In this document: one piece after another, positions 35,701-46,264 of the stretch
Layout of the letters: each line of letters opens with the position of its first letter
Position numbering within the stretch: position 1 is the first letter of the stretch
From: Rutstroemia sp. NJR-2017a BVV2
Lineage: Eukaryota > Ascomycota > Leotiomycetes > Helotiales > Rutstroemiaceae
Direction of reading: 5' to 3'
DNA length: 64,000 nucleotides
NCBI GenBank assembly: GCA_002946415.1
Contig: NJPS01000045.1
Coordinates: 1-64,000 of the forward strand
Translations under genes and position numbers: made by a program
The notes under the pieces: model-generated
Database searches by the model: none
Seen by the model: only the letters and a program-made list of their open reading frames with translations
What the model was told of the DNA's origin: nothing

Positions 35701-37329
35701 CAGCGGAAAGGTGCATATTAACAACCTGTTCCAGTCGGCTTGCTTATTCTCTGGGAGACGCTCATATTGCAGTGGAGATGTAACGCGAACAGTGGAACTC
35801 AACCATCTTTAAGTGCCTAACAGGGACATAATGCAAATATTGATTGTTTGATTTCTTGAACTATATGTATATGTCAAGAACGAGTTTATTGAACGAACTG
35901 CTTGGCAGACCTTGTCATTCCATACCACCAAACATCATCTCATTAATCAGCCTGTGCCTGAATCTGAATCACGTTTCCGCCATCGTGCCTGCTAGGGGAA
36001 TAACGAGTTAGCATTCAGACAGTTATAGGTAAAGTCTGGGGTATTGCCCGCCAGCAGCCTTCTCAGAGTCTAGGATATCTATGGTTCCAAGAAGCCTGCA
36101 GCCAAAGGTAGATTTCTGACATTCTGCCAGGAAGCTGCGGAAAGGAACCGAACAATAGAAGATCGAGCGGCCACTGCTAGAATTGTGATCGCTGCACGGT
36201 GCCTGAAAACATAACAAAAATATGTGCAGAGTGACGAGAGCCCATCGACGACCCGAAGGAACTCAATATATCTACTTATGGTCATTTCTTGTGTGCAGAC
36301 TTTGAGCTTGCGCAGCAGCCAACCAAATGAGTAAATTTTACCCAATATCATCTTACACTTCCACATCCACCACCACCACCACCACGGCGATCACTCGTAT
36401 CATCGCGACCGTGATACTCTTGGTCTTCGTGCATTGATGGGAAGCGGGAACGGCGTCATGACTCTGGCGCACACGCGACAGGAGTTGCACTCTGAGTAGA
36501 TCTTTTCAAAGGACGAATTGCGCTGTTGCTGAGAGCAGCCAAGCTGTAAAACTGCTGCATTGTAGGTTGAACACGAAGAATCCTCGATGACTTGATGAGC
36601 GCTGGCTCCACATCCTTGTTTTGCCCCATAGCCTGTGTCGTAGACATTGTGACCATGGTGGAGGATATCGATGGCCGCACTTCTTACCATTCGTCTCATT
36701 GACCACGAGTTCACCTTTAATACGTTAAATCTTAGCTCCTGCCGCACCATCCTATCCGCCACCAGCGACATCTTTGTTAACCGAAACTGATCAATTGTCA
36801 TCGGGGTTTCCGTGGCATTTCCTTGCCTGGAGTGGTAGACTCGGGACGGGGAAATTGGTTAGAGACCGGACTCACGACTGCTTTACATGTTAGACAGAGG
36901 TGTTCCCTTCCGTTTTATTGTTGTTGTGCGCGAGCGCGAGATAGGAAATTTCAGACTTCAAATTTCGGAGATATCGTGTGCTCGCTGTCGCGGCGTTCAG
37001 TCACGTGAACGGATTATATCCTCATGCTTCAAAAATCACTGCCACTACCCACCACGGTGTCATGGACTCATGTACCTCGAAGTGTACGCTTAGAAGCGAG
37101 GGCTCATCACACAATAAACTTCTCGATTGAGCAATTATGTACACAGTTGGTTGGAAGTTTGTCCGAAAAAAGAACTCGAGATACATTAGACATATGAATG
37201 CAAAGAAAGAAAGAAACTTAAGTGATAAACCTCATATGTATGGTCCAAGAGCAGTGCACTCAAGTTCCAAGTGAGCATGAACAGAAAAGGTTAGTTTCTA
37301 ATCAACAATTGAGTTAAATCCAAAGGTAT

Positions 37330-37342
37330 TTTCTGATTGGCT
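37330..37342 (+). promoter_or_regulatory. CCAAT-type element upstream of H2B, shared with H2A
   Basis: TTTCTGATTGGCT lies 188-200 bp before the H2B start codon and is identical, in the same relative orientation and at a similar distance, to the element upstream of H2A. A pyrimidine-rich, CAACA/CAACT-containing leader follows nearer the ATG. Confidence 0.65.
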
Positions 37343-37529
37343 GAGCACAGACCATGGTGATGCTGCGACTTTCTTCTTACGCGATGCCGAAAATATAAGA
37401 GGTGCCTCTCCCCAAACTTTCAACTTATCCATCAACAACTCAAAAAACAATTCTCTATTCTCAACGCACGACACCGTATTTCATCTACTTCAATCCACTT
37501 TACTCTTTCCAAACCCCAAACCCTTCAAA

Positions 37530-38133
<604 letters not shown>

Positions 38134-38614
38134 GTTGTCTTTTCTTTGGGGTTTATGGGAATATCGGATATGATTAGTATCATCTTACGGATGATGGCCG
38201 TTGTCGTTTGAGGAACTGGGGTTTTTCTTTTAATGCGTTATGGACGGTCTGCTTTTTACGGGGGCAAATGTCTTCACGGTCTGCTTTGGGGGTACGAGGA
38301 TTGTACAATAAATGTCTTCACATCAGAATAGGGAATTCAGAGGACGAAATCCTTAAAATGAATCAAACTTCAATAATGTCTTCATTTGCGACCGCTTTCT
38401 GCTTTTATGGGTTCCAAACACTTCCTTCACACGGAAACGCGACCGCGACCCCGCTCAGGTTTCATACATCTCGGATTATATTGCAACAGGAGCGCGCTAG
38501 ATTTCCATTACTTCTACTACTACAATACCGGTGGGATTGCTACAGGAGCTATTTTTGACTTCGAAAAATACATGAATGTCCCACTTAGAGCCATGAGATG
38601 GGAAAGTATGGTTC
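38134..38614. other. Intergenic region between H2B and SQS1 (convergent)
   Basis: Only the 3' flanks of two convergent genes lie here. Overlapping short frames without motifs were ignored. No RNA gene was seen. Confidence 0.5.
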
Positions 38615-41044
38615 TTATCCAAGACCAGCTTTTGTCGTTTTGACCACGTGGGAAACCGGTTGAAGAATTCCCTTGTTGTTCAGAGCACCAAGGGCCGTTC
38701 CACTACTCCAGCCCATCTTCTCCAACATTGCTCTGCCTTTGTTTTCAACACCAAGTTCTGGAGCCGATCCGCCAACAATATCACCATCCCTGTAACTAAC
38801 CCCAGCATTAGAGCCTCCACGACCAGAACGTCTAGGAGTGGCGCCTGATCTTCTCCCACCAACATCATTCCGCGGCAGGAAGCGACGGGTGAGTCGCGCT
38901 TCTACTGCATCAAAGGTGTGCTCAATGTATGCAGTTGTTCGTGTAGTACGGTAAAGGATAGGATATCGCTTCGCACCATTTCCAGCCGACTTGGACTTTA
39001 ACTTGAAAGCATTCGCAATCTCATGGACAACCTTACGATCCATTTTATCCATTGGGGGCAGGGCCAGACTATAGATAGCATTAGCATTGCAATTGACGAG
39101 TAGAAAGAGAGTACTAACGTAGTGTTATCACTCATGAGGAATTGCTTGAGTTCTTCCTTCAACGCATGAAGACCCATTCCCTCCTTGTACTTCGCCTTGA
39201 GATCCGGTTTCCCATGCTTGCCAGTAAGTAGACCTTGAGCACGCAGTACTTCTCGTTCTTGCTTCCGTTCCTTTTTCTTGATCCGATCGTTCTCCCATGC
39301 CGCTTGCATCGATGCTTCAAGCTCTGAATCGGAAACATCATCGAAAATCAATTTTCCTTTGCGTCCTTTCGGTTTCTTCTTAAGCGCCGGACGGTCAAAA
39401 TCCATTACGTCGAAGCCATCATATGCATCAGCAAGTGCGGCAGCCCTTGGAAATTCACCTTGTCGGCGTTGTTTTCCCTTCATGCCCCTCTTGCCTGATA
39501 ATATAAAGCTGTTGAGGTCAATGGGACGAGCCTCGATCTCATCGTCCTCGTCATCGACGTCATCGTCAAAAAGCAAAATCTCATCTCCTCCCATGCCTAG
39601 CTCTTCTTGCTTTGCGAGTATTCTTGCTATTTGTTCATCATCCATTCTGTCAATCCTCCTCTGCACTAAGTCCGCTTCGTCATCAATATCATCGCCCTCG
39701 TCCCCATCATCACTCTCATCGCTATCGTCTTCACTGTTATCTTCAAACTCCGCGACTAATTTTTCCTCCGCCTCGAAGACCTCGATTAGCGGCAATGCGC
39801 CTACATCGTGCAACACACCCAGGGATACCCATCTAGCTTCATCGACGCTTTGGTCTTCCCAAACAATCAGGTATTGTAAACCAGCGGCACGTTCTCTTTT
39901 GGAAAGAATTGCCTGGACTTTACCCCTAGCTTCATCAGACGTGCTAAGGTCATCAAGGTCTTCAAGTTCGGCTCGACCCCATCCGTGTTCTACAGGATTT
40001 TTGAGCACGCCATCTGCTTCCACGGATGATGCGTCTTGCCAAGCTCCATCGTCGTTACTGCCCAGGTCACCACCCAACTCGCGCCTGTTGAAAGATAAAT
40101 CCACCTCACCATCGCTCTGTTCTTTTTCCATGTTCGCAATATAATCTGCAATCATTTCATCTTCAGCGTCTTCAGTGGCCCAACGGCGTCCTCGGGCGCG
40201 ACCCCGACGTCGACCTTTGCCAGTGTTTTTCGGCAAGATCGACTCGAAATTAGGAGAAGATGGCTCTGCTGTTGCTGCAGGATATGCTTCGAACAATTCT
40301 TCCTTGTCCCTGAGAGTCTTCTCTAACAAAATTTGCTGCTCGTGCAATTTGTCTTCAACAATCTTCAATTTTGCATCTATTGGATCCAGAGCTATTGCGT
40401 TATCGTGTCGAGTCTCGACTGTTCTTACCGTAGATTGTCCTCGTCCGTGGAAAAGAATGACTTCTTCACTCGAATCCGATCGTGCAGGTGAAATAGAGCG
40501 CAGGCGTGGAGCAGAGAGGCCGGTCTGAACCGGTTGACTGCCAACAGTATCAACCACAAATGAAAAAGGTGCTCTAGAGGTTTTCTCGCCATCAAGCTCT
40601 GTTCCGTCCGTAGTTCTTGGTGGCTCGCCGGCCATTTGTGCGTCCTCCGCCTGTTCTGCGCCCTTCAACTTCAAATTCGCAGGTTCCAAGCTCATCGCAG
40701 CCATAGCTTTCTCTGAATCTTTAACTATATCAGGTGGTGTAAGGTTACCAGCACTAACAAAATTGACCTTTGCATGTCTTAATTTCTGACCAGAATCGGC
40801 GAACGAATGATGACGCTCCGTGTTTCGGGCCTCATCCTGAAGTGTGAAATCTGCAGGCAGTACCAATAAGCATAGCCCAATTTAGTTGCGGATTGGAGGT
40901 CGGGAGAGTATTACCACCGTGTGAATTCTGAGTAGGAAACGAGCCAGCAAAGGGTATGAACGCCGACCGTCCACCTCTAGAAGAGGTGAAATTGCCCCTC
41001 CGAGCACCACCGCCAGCACCTCCTCCTCGTTTGTTTCTAGGCAT
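38615..41044 (-). CDS. SQS1: R3H and G-patch protein, Sqs1/Pfa1 orthologue
   Basis: Three exons, 41044-40915, 40850-39119 and 39068-38615, give 771 residues, close to yeast Sqs1 (767). The N-terminus is Gly/Arg-rich (RGG-like; MPRNKRGGGAGGGARRG). The middle is acidic, including a long Asp/Glu run. After the last intron comes an R3H domain (DRKVVHEIANAFKLKSKSAG, then KRYPILYRT), and the C-terminus is a G-patch (NKGRAMLEKMGWSSGTALG and GILQPVSHVVKTTKAGLG). Sqs1 stimulates the DEAH helicase Prp43 in spliceosome disassembly and ribosome biogenesis. The intron ends are GT-AG, 64 and 50 bp. It is divergent from ATG4. Confidence 0.92.
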
Positions 41045-41726
41045 CCTTTGGGTGTGTTTGTGAGATTGATGCAATTACCAGATTCGAGAACTTATGACTA
41101 TTTGAGAAATCCATGAATGGACCATGAACGAATCATAAAATTTTGTAGTGGCGATACGAGTAAGTAGAGGAACAAGAAGTTGACTGGATGGTGAATGGGA
41201 TATTATTCAGGCACAGCTACGTAGAAGTTGGTTTACCGGGGCTAGAGTAACCTTGACGAGCGCGAGAGCTTATCGATAAGCTCAAACGGAGTGACTGAGC
41301 GACGTAAGGTTACCGTAGGGCCGTAGGCTCGTCCTTCGTAGGCAAACTGGCAGCCAGACTCCCAGAGTGACCAGGGTCGTCCAGGGTACGTACCGGGCCT
41401 CATCTCATCAGCTGCCCGCCTCGAGCCCGCCTACTTACCTAACATCCCTCATACATCTTAGACACTCCAACTGCTACCAAGAACCACATCATACCCGCAT
41501 CTCACCTTGATTCTCTTGTCTTTATCTATACTTAATAAGGGCCTCGTAATCTTTGTTCACGCCTCTCTAATTTATAAAAAAGAAGGGAACTATACCCGCC
41601 TGAGCCTTTCGAATCCTACCGTGGATTCTAGACCACCTTTCTCGTCGTTCTCGCTATCCCCCCATTAGCTCCGTCAACGTATGTGCTTGGTTATCTGGCA
41701 TTGCTAGGCCAGTGCTGCATCCAGCT
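41045..41726. promoter_or_regulatory. Divergent promoter region of SQS1 and ATG4
   Basis: 682 bp lie between the two start codons. The region contains an 18-bp perfect palindrome at 41266-41283 nested within an 8-bp inverted repeat (41247-41254 and 41306-41313). The side near ATG4 is C/T-rich, as is usual for fungal leaders. No gene was seen. Confidence 0.5.
41266..41283. repeat. 18-bp perfect palindrome in the SQS1-ATG4 promoter
   Basis: GAGCTTATCGATAAGCTC reads the same on both strands. It could be a binding site for a dimeric regulator, but no known fungal motif is recognised with certainty. Confidence 0.6.
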
Positions 41727-43194
41727 ATGACGAGTGTTGATCGATATAAGCGCCTCGTCCAGTATTTCTGGGACCCCGAACCAACGAACGATGCATCCGA
41801 CAAGTCACCGATATGGTGCTTAGGAAAAGAGTATAGAGCCTCGGAAAAGCAGTCGACGTCTGCCGTTGCGGATTCGCCCCCACAAGAAGACACTTTCCTA
41901 GCAGTGAAACAATCTCAAACTGTTGATACATCAACACCACCGGATAGCACCGTTGGCAGTCTAGAATCCGGCTCAGGCTATGATGACTGCGATACTGGTG
42001 AAGCCGAAGGAGGATGGCCGACGGCGTTTCTAGAGGACTTTGAAGCAAAGTTATGGTTTACATATCGGTCAAATTTCCCGGCAATAGCGAAGTCGCAGGA
42101 TCCAAAGGCTCTCTCGGCAATGTCACTGTCTGTGCGATTAAGAAGTCAGCTCGTTGATCAAGGAGGGTTTACATCTGATACGGGATGGGGCTGTATGATA
42201 AGGTCCGGGCAAAGTTTGCTAGGAAACGCTCTGCTTGCATTGCGAATGGGCAGAGGTATGTCCACTACAGTTAGTTTCTGACCCTGGTGGCTAATAAAGA
42301 CCTGCAGATTGGCGGCGTGGCAGATCCAGCAATGAAGAACGAACCATCCTATCCATGTTTGCGGACGATTCCAGAGCACCATATTCTATACACAAATTTG
42401 TCCAGCATGGCGCAAGTGCATGTGGGAAACACCCAGGGGAATGGTTTGGTCCATCTGCTACTGCTCGTTGCATACAGTAAGAAGACCTTCTTTGCCTGGG
42501 TACTTTGCTTCAAACTAACGCGATATAGGGCTTTGACAAATAGTGAGCCACAGTCGGAGTTGCGAGTGTATATTACCGGCGACGGTTCGGATGTTTATGA
42601 AGATACTTTTATGAGTATTGCGAAACCTGACAACTCAACCTTCATACCTACCCTAATTCTGGTCGGCACAAGACTGGGCCTTGACAAGATAACTCCTGTT
42701 TATTGGGAGGCTTTAAAGGCTTCTCTTCAAATGCCTCAGTCCATCGGAATTGCTGGGTAAGCCACATACTGTCCACTTAGGAGTTGCAGTACTGACGTGA
42801 TTTCAGCGGTCGTCCATCCTCATCTCACTACTTCATCGGTGTGCAGGGTTCGGATTTCTTCTACCTAGACCCACATCAGACACGACCTGCACTCCCTTTC
42901 AAAGATCGCGTGGAAGACTATACAGTCGAGGAGATTGACTCGTGTCATACCCGTAGGCTTCGGCGACTTCATATTAAGGAAATGGACCCCAGTATGCTCA
43001 TTGCCTTTTTGATCAAGGATGAAAATGACTGGAAAGAATGGCGCCGAGCTGTCAAAGAAGTGCAAGGCAAAGGTGTCATACATGTTGCTGATAAAGACCC
43101 AGCCCTCTATGGCCTAGGGGTGGAGAGAGAGGGAGCAATTGATGAGGTCGAGACTTTCGATGACGACGATGAAGATACTGTATTGGGTGGTTGA
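41727..43194 (+). CDS. ATG4: Autophagy cysteine protease Atg4
   Basis: Four exons, 41727-42255, 42308-42476, 42529-42756 and 42807-43194, give 437 residues. Atg4 cleaves the C-terminus of Atg8 so that it can be lipidated, and later removes it from membranes. The catalytic Cys156 lies in [20 protein letters not shown] and the Asp330/His332 pair in [17 protein letters not shown], the canonical C54-family triad. [11 protein letters not shown] before the Cys and [15 protein letters not shown] near the end are also family blocks. An LIR-like acidic/hydrophobic C-terminus (EDTVLGG) is present. The introns are 50-52 bp GT-AG. The start was chosen at the Met that begins [15 protein letters not shown]; an upstream in-frame Met at 41712 is possible. 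Confidence 0.94.
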
Positions 43195-43442
43195 AGTGTT
43201 CGGGAAATAATCTATTCATGAGATATCATGCAGTTCAGGCGTTTGGGATTGGTAACCTCTAGACTTTCTGTATGAGTTATGATATTGCTCTGCACGTCCT
43301 TCATATGAAAGCATGAAACTTCATTACTTTATACATCTAACTATAGTATAACGCACCGTGTACCAAACTCCCTGCTATGTAGTAAATGGTATAATGCTCA
43401 GATGATGCCTAACATACGCTTAAATGACTCGGTATCCAAATT

Positions 43443-45275
43443 CTAATTCTTCCTCTTCTTTTTTACGTTCCCAGTTTTAGCTACTGGCTGTGCATGATCT
43501 AATTCCTTGATATGATTAAAGAGTTTCGATTTGGAAGGAAATCCTTCATGACAGGTAACACATTTGAACTGCTTCTTATTAGACGGAATCACCCGCTCGG
43601 ATGGAACAGGACTTACCTCTAATTCTTCTTGCTGGGCCGCCTCTTGTTGGGCGGCCTTTTTGGCACGCTTGGCCTTGGCTTTACCGAGAGGCTTCATTTG
43701 TGATTTCTTGTCCGGAGTGACGAGGTCTTCATGTGTTATGAAATCGTTGGCATCTGGCGTATAGCTCCCTGTTAGAGGCGAGTCTGTTAGTCTGCTTGCG
43801 ATGGCCTCTCTTGAAACGTAGTCATCATCTATGTCACTAGTGTCGCTGACTTTCGTAGAATCTTCAGAGACGTCATCAGTTGGGGATACAGGTTCCTTTC
43901 CGTCTTGGTCTTTATCCGCCTTGGGTTCTGGTCCCACGTCGTTATTAGGCCCCACTTGCTCTTCAGGTCCTGTATCCAGATTCAACTTCTCGAATTCGTT
44001 GCTAGGGGCTTCAGATCCCCGATCGACCGGTGTATCGAGTGCAAATGTTTTGTTCTCCTTCCGCATTTGCTTCTGAATTTGCTGCACTGCCTTCACGTGC
44101 TTCTTGCTCTTCGTGTGTGCTTCGTACTGATTCTCACTCTTGAAGATTTTCTGACAAATGACACATTCTATCTGTTCGACTTCTGACTCCTCCTCGGAAT
44201 CTTCGATAGTCCCTTCATGCGCTCCATCTGTCTTTGCCTGTGCCCAATCAGGAATCACATGGTCGTTCATCTTTGCTAGATTGGCAGCGCGTGAACGAGC
44301 GGCTTGTGCGGAAGCTGCGTCTCGTAGGTATTTCTGTCTTTCCGCTTGGGTTTGAGAATTCGGTGTGTAACGGGGGTCTCTTTTTCTTGCAAACATAACA
44401 AGATGTCGAACAGCGTCATTGAACTCTGCTTTGGCCTCATCACGGAATTTTCTGTTCTCCTTTTCTATCAGCCGGCGTGTTGCTCGGTCGGGCGCGTCTG
44501 AGGTTCGGTACACATCCTTCCATGAAAACGATTTCTGTGTGGAGAAGTTCCCCCAGACTCTGTAGAAAGGTTTAACAACGTCGTCGTAATCGTCATCAGC
44601 GCTTCCAAACTCGGGATAATCCACTATATCAAGACCGTCCCATTCGCATGCCGCAGTTTCTTCCTTTGCAAGAGATGCGAAGGTTTGTTGAAGTATTCCA
44701 TAGAATCCGTTGGGCGCATCTGTGAAAGGCACACTGGCGTTGAACCTTCCAATCAAATTTGAAAGCTCCGCAGCGCTCGTCATTCGAACATTTTCTTCGA
44801 AGTGATCCTCCGTTGCCTCGCCACCTCCTAATATAGATACACGATGAGAATCGTACCAGGCTCTTTCCTGCGGATCCGACAGGACCTCATATGCAGATTG
44901 GATCTCGGCAAATTTTATGGTGGCATTTTCAACATCGCCATAGTTTCGATCGGGATGAAGTTCTAAAGCTTTTCTGCGATATGCTTTCTTGATCCTGGAA
45001 ATATCAGCATGGATTCCAGAATATGACCGCATATCTCTTTGTTCTATCTGTGTATATAAGTGACGCTCCGCTGGCTCTCCGAGGGCCACTGCCATGGAGG
45101 CAGACTATCTCTTTCTTCTTCACCCATTCCAGGATATGACTGCATGGATAAGAGGGAACCCTTACTCGTCGTCGGAAGCCTGGCGTTCCACACCTAGCAG
45201 TTCATAGTAGCACGTTTTCTTAACCCCGCCATTGCTCTGCGCATCCCCTCGGGCGGACGATTGCTCTGCGCCCAT
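43443..45275 (-). CDS. DnaJ-family cochaperone with two C2H2 fingers, Jjj1/DNAJC21-like
   Basis: Two exons, 45275-45166 and 44994-43443, give 553 residues. Exon 1 encodes MGAEQSSARGDAQ and the start of the J domain (CYYELLGVERQASDDE). The 171-bp intron contains an in-frame Met that would give a false start. Exon 2 completes the J domain (IKKAYRRKALELHPDRNYGD, with HPD at 50-52). Two U1-type zinc fingers follow, CVICQKIFKSENQYEAHTKS (about 314-336) and CVTCHEGFPSKSKLFNHIKE (about 515-538), with an acidic region between them. This order defines the Jjj1/DNAJC21 group, which stimulates cytosolic Hsp70 during 60S ribosome maturation. It is divergent from the SPX-RING gene and convergent with ATG4 (248 bp). 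Confidence 0.92.
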
Positions 45276-46264
45276 GGCTTGCGAACGAGCCGCAGTGTTG
45301 CTCGAGATAAATCGAAGTGTGCTCCGTGATCAGAATATTCCCGAAGATAGTTGTGTGATGGACTAATACCTGTGTATGGGGTGTCGAAAGAGAAAATTAT
45401 ATATATGCAAAACTGAACAATTTTTTAAACGGACTGCGCAAGCGGTGATAATTCCTTTACTTCGTGTATAGAGTATGGTTGGTTCCACATGGATCCATCG
45501 CGGGGTAAATTTAGTAGTTGCTCAGAGCAAGCAGGCGTGGCAGGGCTGCAGTTTCGCCTCTTCTGATTAGCAATGCCTTACTTCGCCCAGTAACAACCCT
45601 AAACCCTGGACTATGGAATTCTGTTTCCCATGTCTTCGCTCGAGACTTTCTGTGCCTTGCAGATGTTGGATATTGGATAAGTTATTGGATATTGGATATT
45701 GCAGATATTCGACTCATTGGTCAGACCCGACAACCCTTTATCGACACAACCTTAACCTTACGCTACCGCTGCAATTTAGAACAAACATCCAGGAATCCGA
45801 TCTTGCAATTTTACCGTGCAACTTGCGAAATAGATCCACGGTGAGTCCGATGCGGCAGCTCTAGTATCCAATGAGGTTAAGTTTTATCATTAGGAATGAC
45901 ACATGACAGTTTGTGAGGACTAGACCTGCTTACTTCAAGCTTTGAAGTTATCAAAACTCCATCAAATTTTATTTTCATTGCTTCCGTGCTGGCCTCTTAC
46001 CTCTTGCCTCTGTGTTGGTAGCACTTACTTCTTTGCCCACTCCTGCTAGATAATAACATGCAATCTTTTGCTTGGTTATGGCAATATCCTATGTCGTCTC
46101 CTCCCAGCTTCTCTTTTTTTCAAACAACTTCGTAATATTCAAATCGCTGTTGCTACTGCTATATGAATTATTTTGGCTAGTACCATAGCAAAATCTAACT
46201 TCAACCTATCATTATCAAGCACACCTCTCGCCACCACCACGATCTGGAGTATCTACCTTGCACT
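45276..46264. other. Intergenic region between JJJ1-like and SPX-RING genes (divergent)
   Basis: It holds the shared upstream region of two divergent genes. A TATTGGAT motif is repeated three or four times at about 45664-45704, possibly CCAAT-type (ATTGG) sites. Small frames at 45518-45864 lack motifs. The stretch before the SPX-RING start is pyrimidine- and CCACC-rich. Confidence 0.5.

Larger units (their letters stand above)
32544..37529. other. Gene-poor 5-kb gap between divergent H2A and H2B
   Basis: I see no gene that I can support. Several short frames exist (for example 35028-35315 plus, 36400-36801 minus), but they lack family motifs, good intron structures or repeat homology. A (CAC)n run lies at about 36366-36385. 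Both ends keep the histone promoter elements. Base composition is normal and not RIP-like, so the gap is not simply another LINE copy. Old inserted sequence, a long non-coding RNA, or a small unrecognised gene are all possible. Confidence 0.5.

Noticed and set aside
36400..36801. 133-codon minus-strand frame in the H2A-H2B gap
   Set aside because: No recognisable domain, no supporting introns and unusual composition. A small gene cannot be excluded, but I cannot support one.
39278..40144. 288-codon Ser-rich frame on the plus strand
   Set aside because: It is antisense to the acidic, Asp/Glu-rich part of SQS1. Long Ser runs are the expected mirror of GAC/GAT/GAG codons.
44995..45095. In-frame Met at 45095 as start of the DnaJ gene
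   Set aside because: It would delete the first helix of the J domain. The upstream exon gives YYELLGVERQASDDE-IKKAYRR, the conserved J-domain start, with good splice sites.
45518..45864. Two overlapping plus-strand frames before the SPX-RING gene
   Set aside because: They overlap each other in different frames, have no motifs and lie in a repeat-like promoter stretch.
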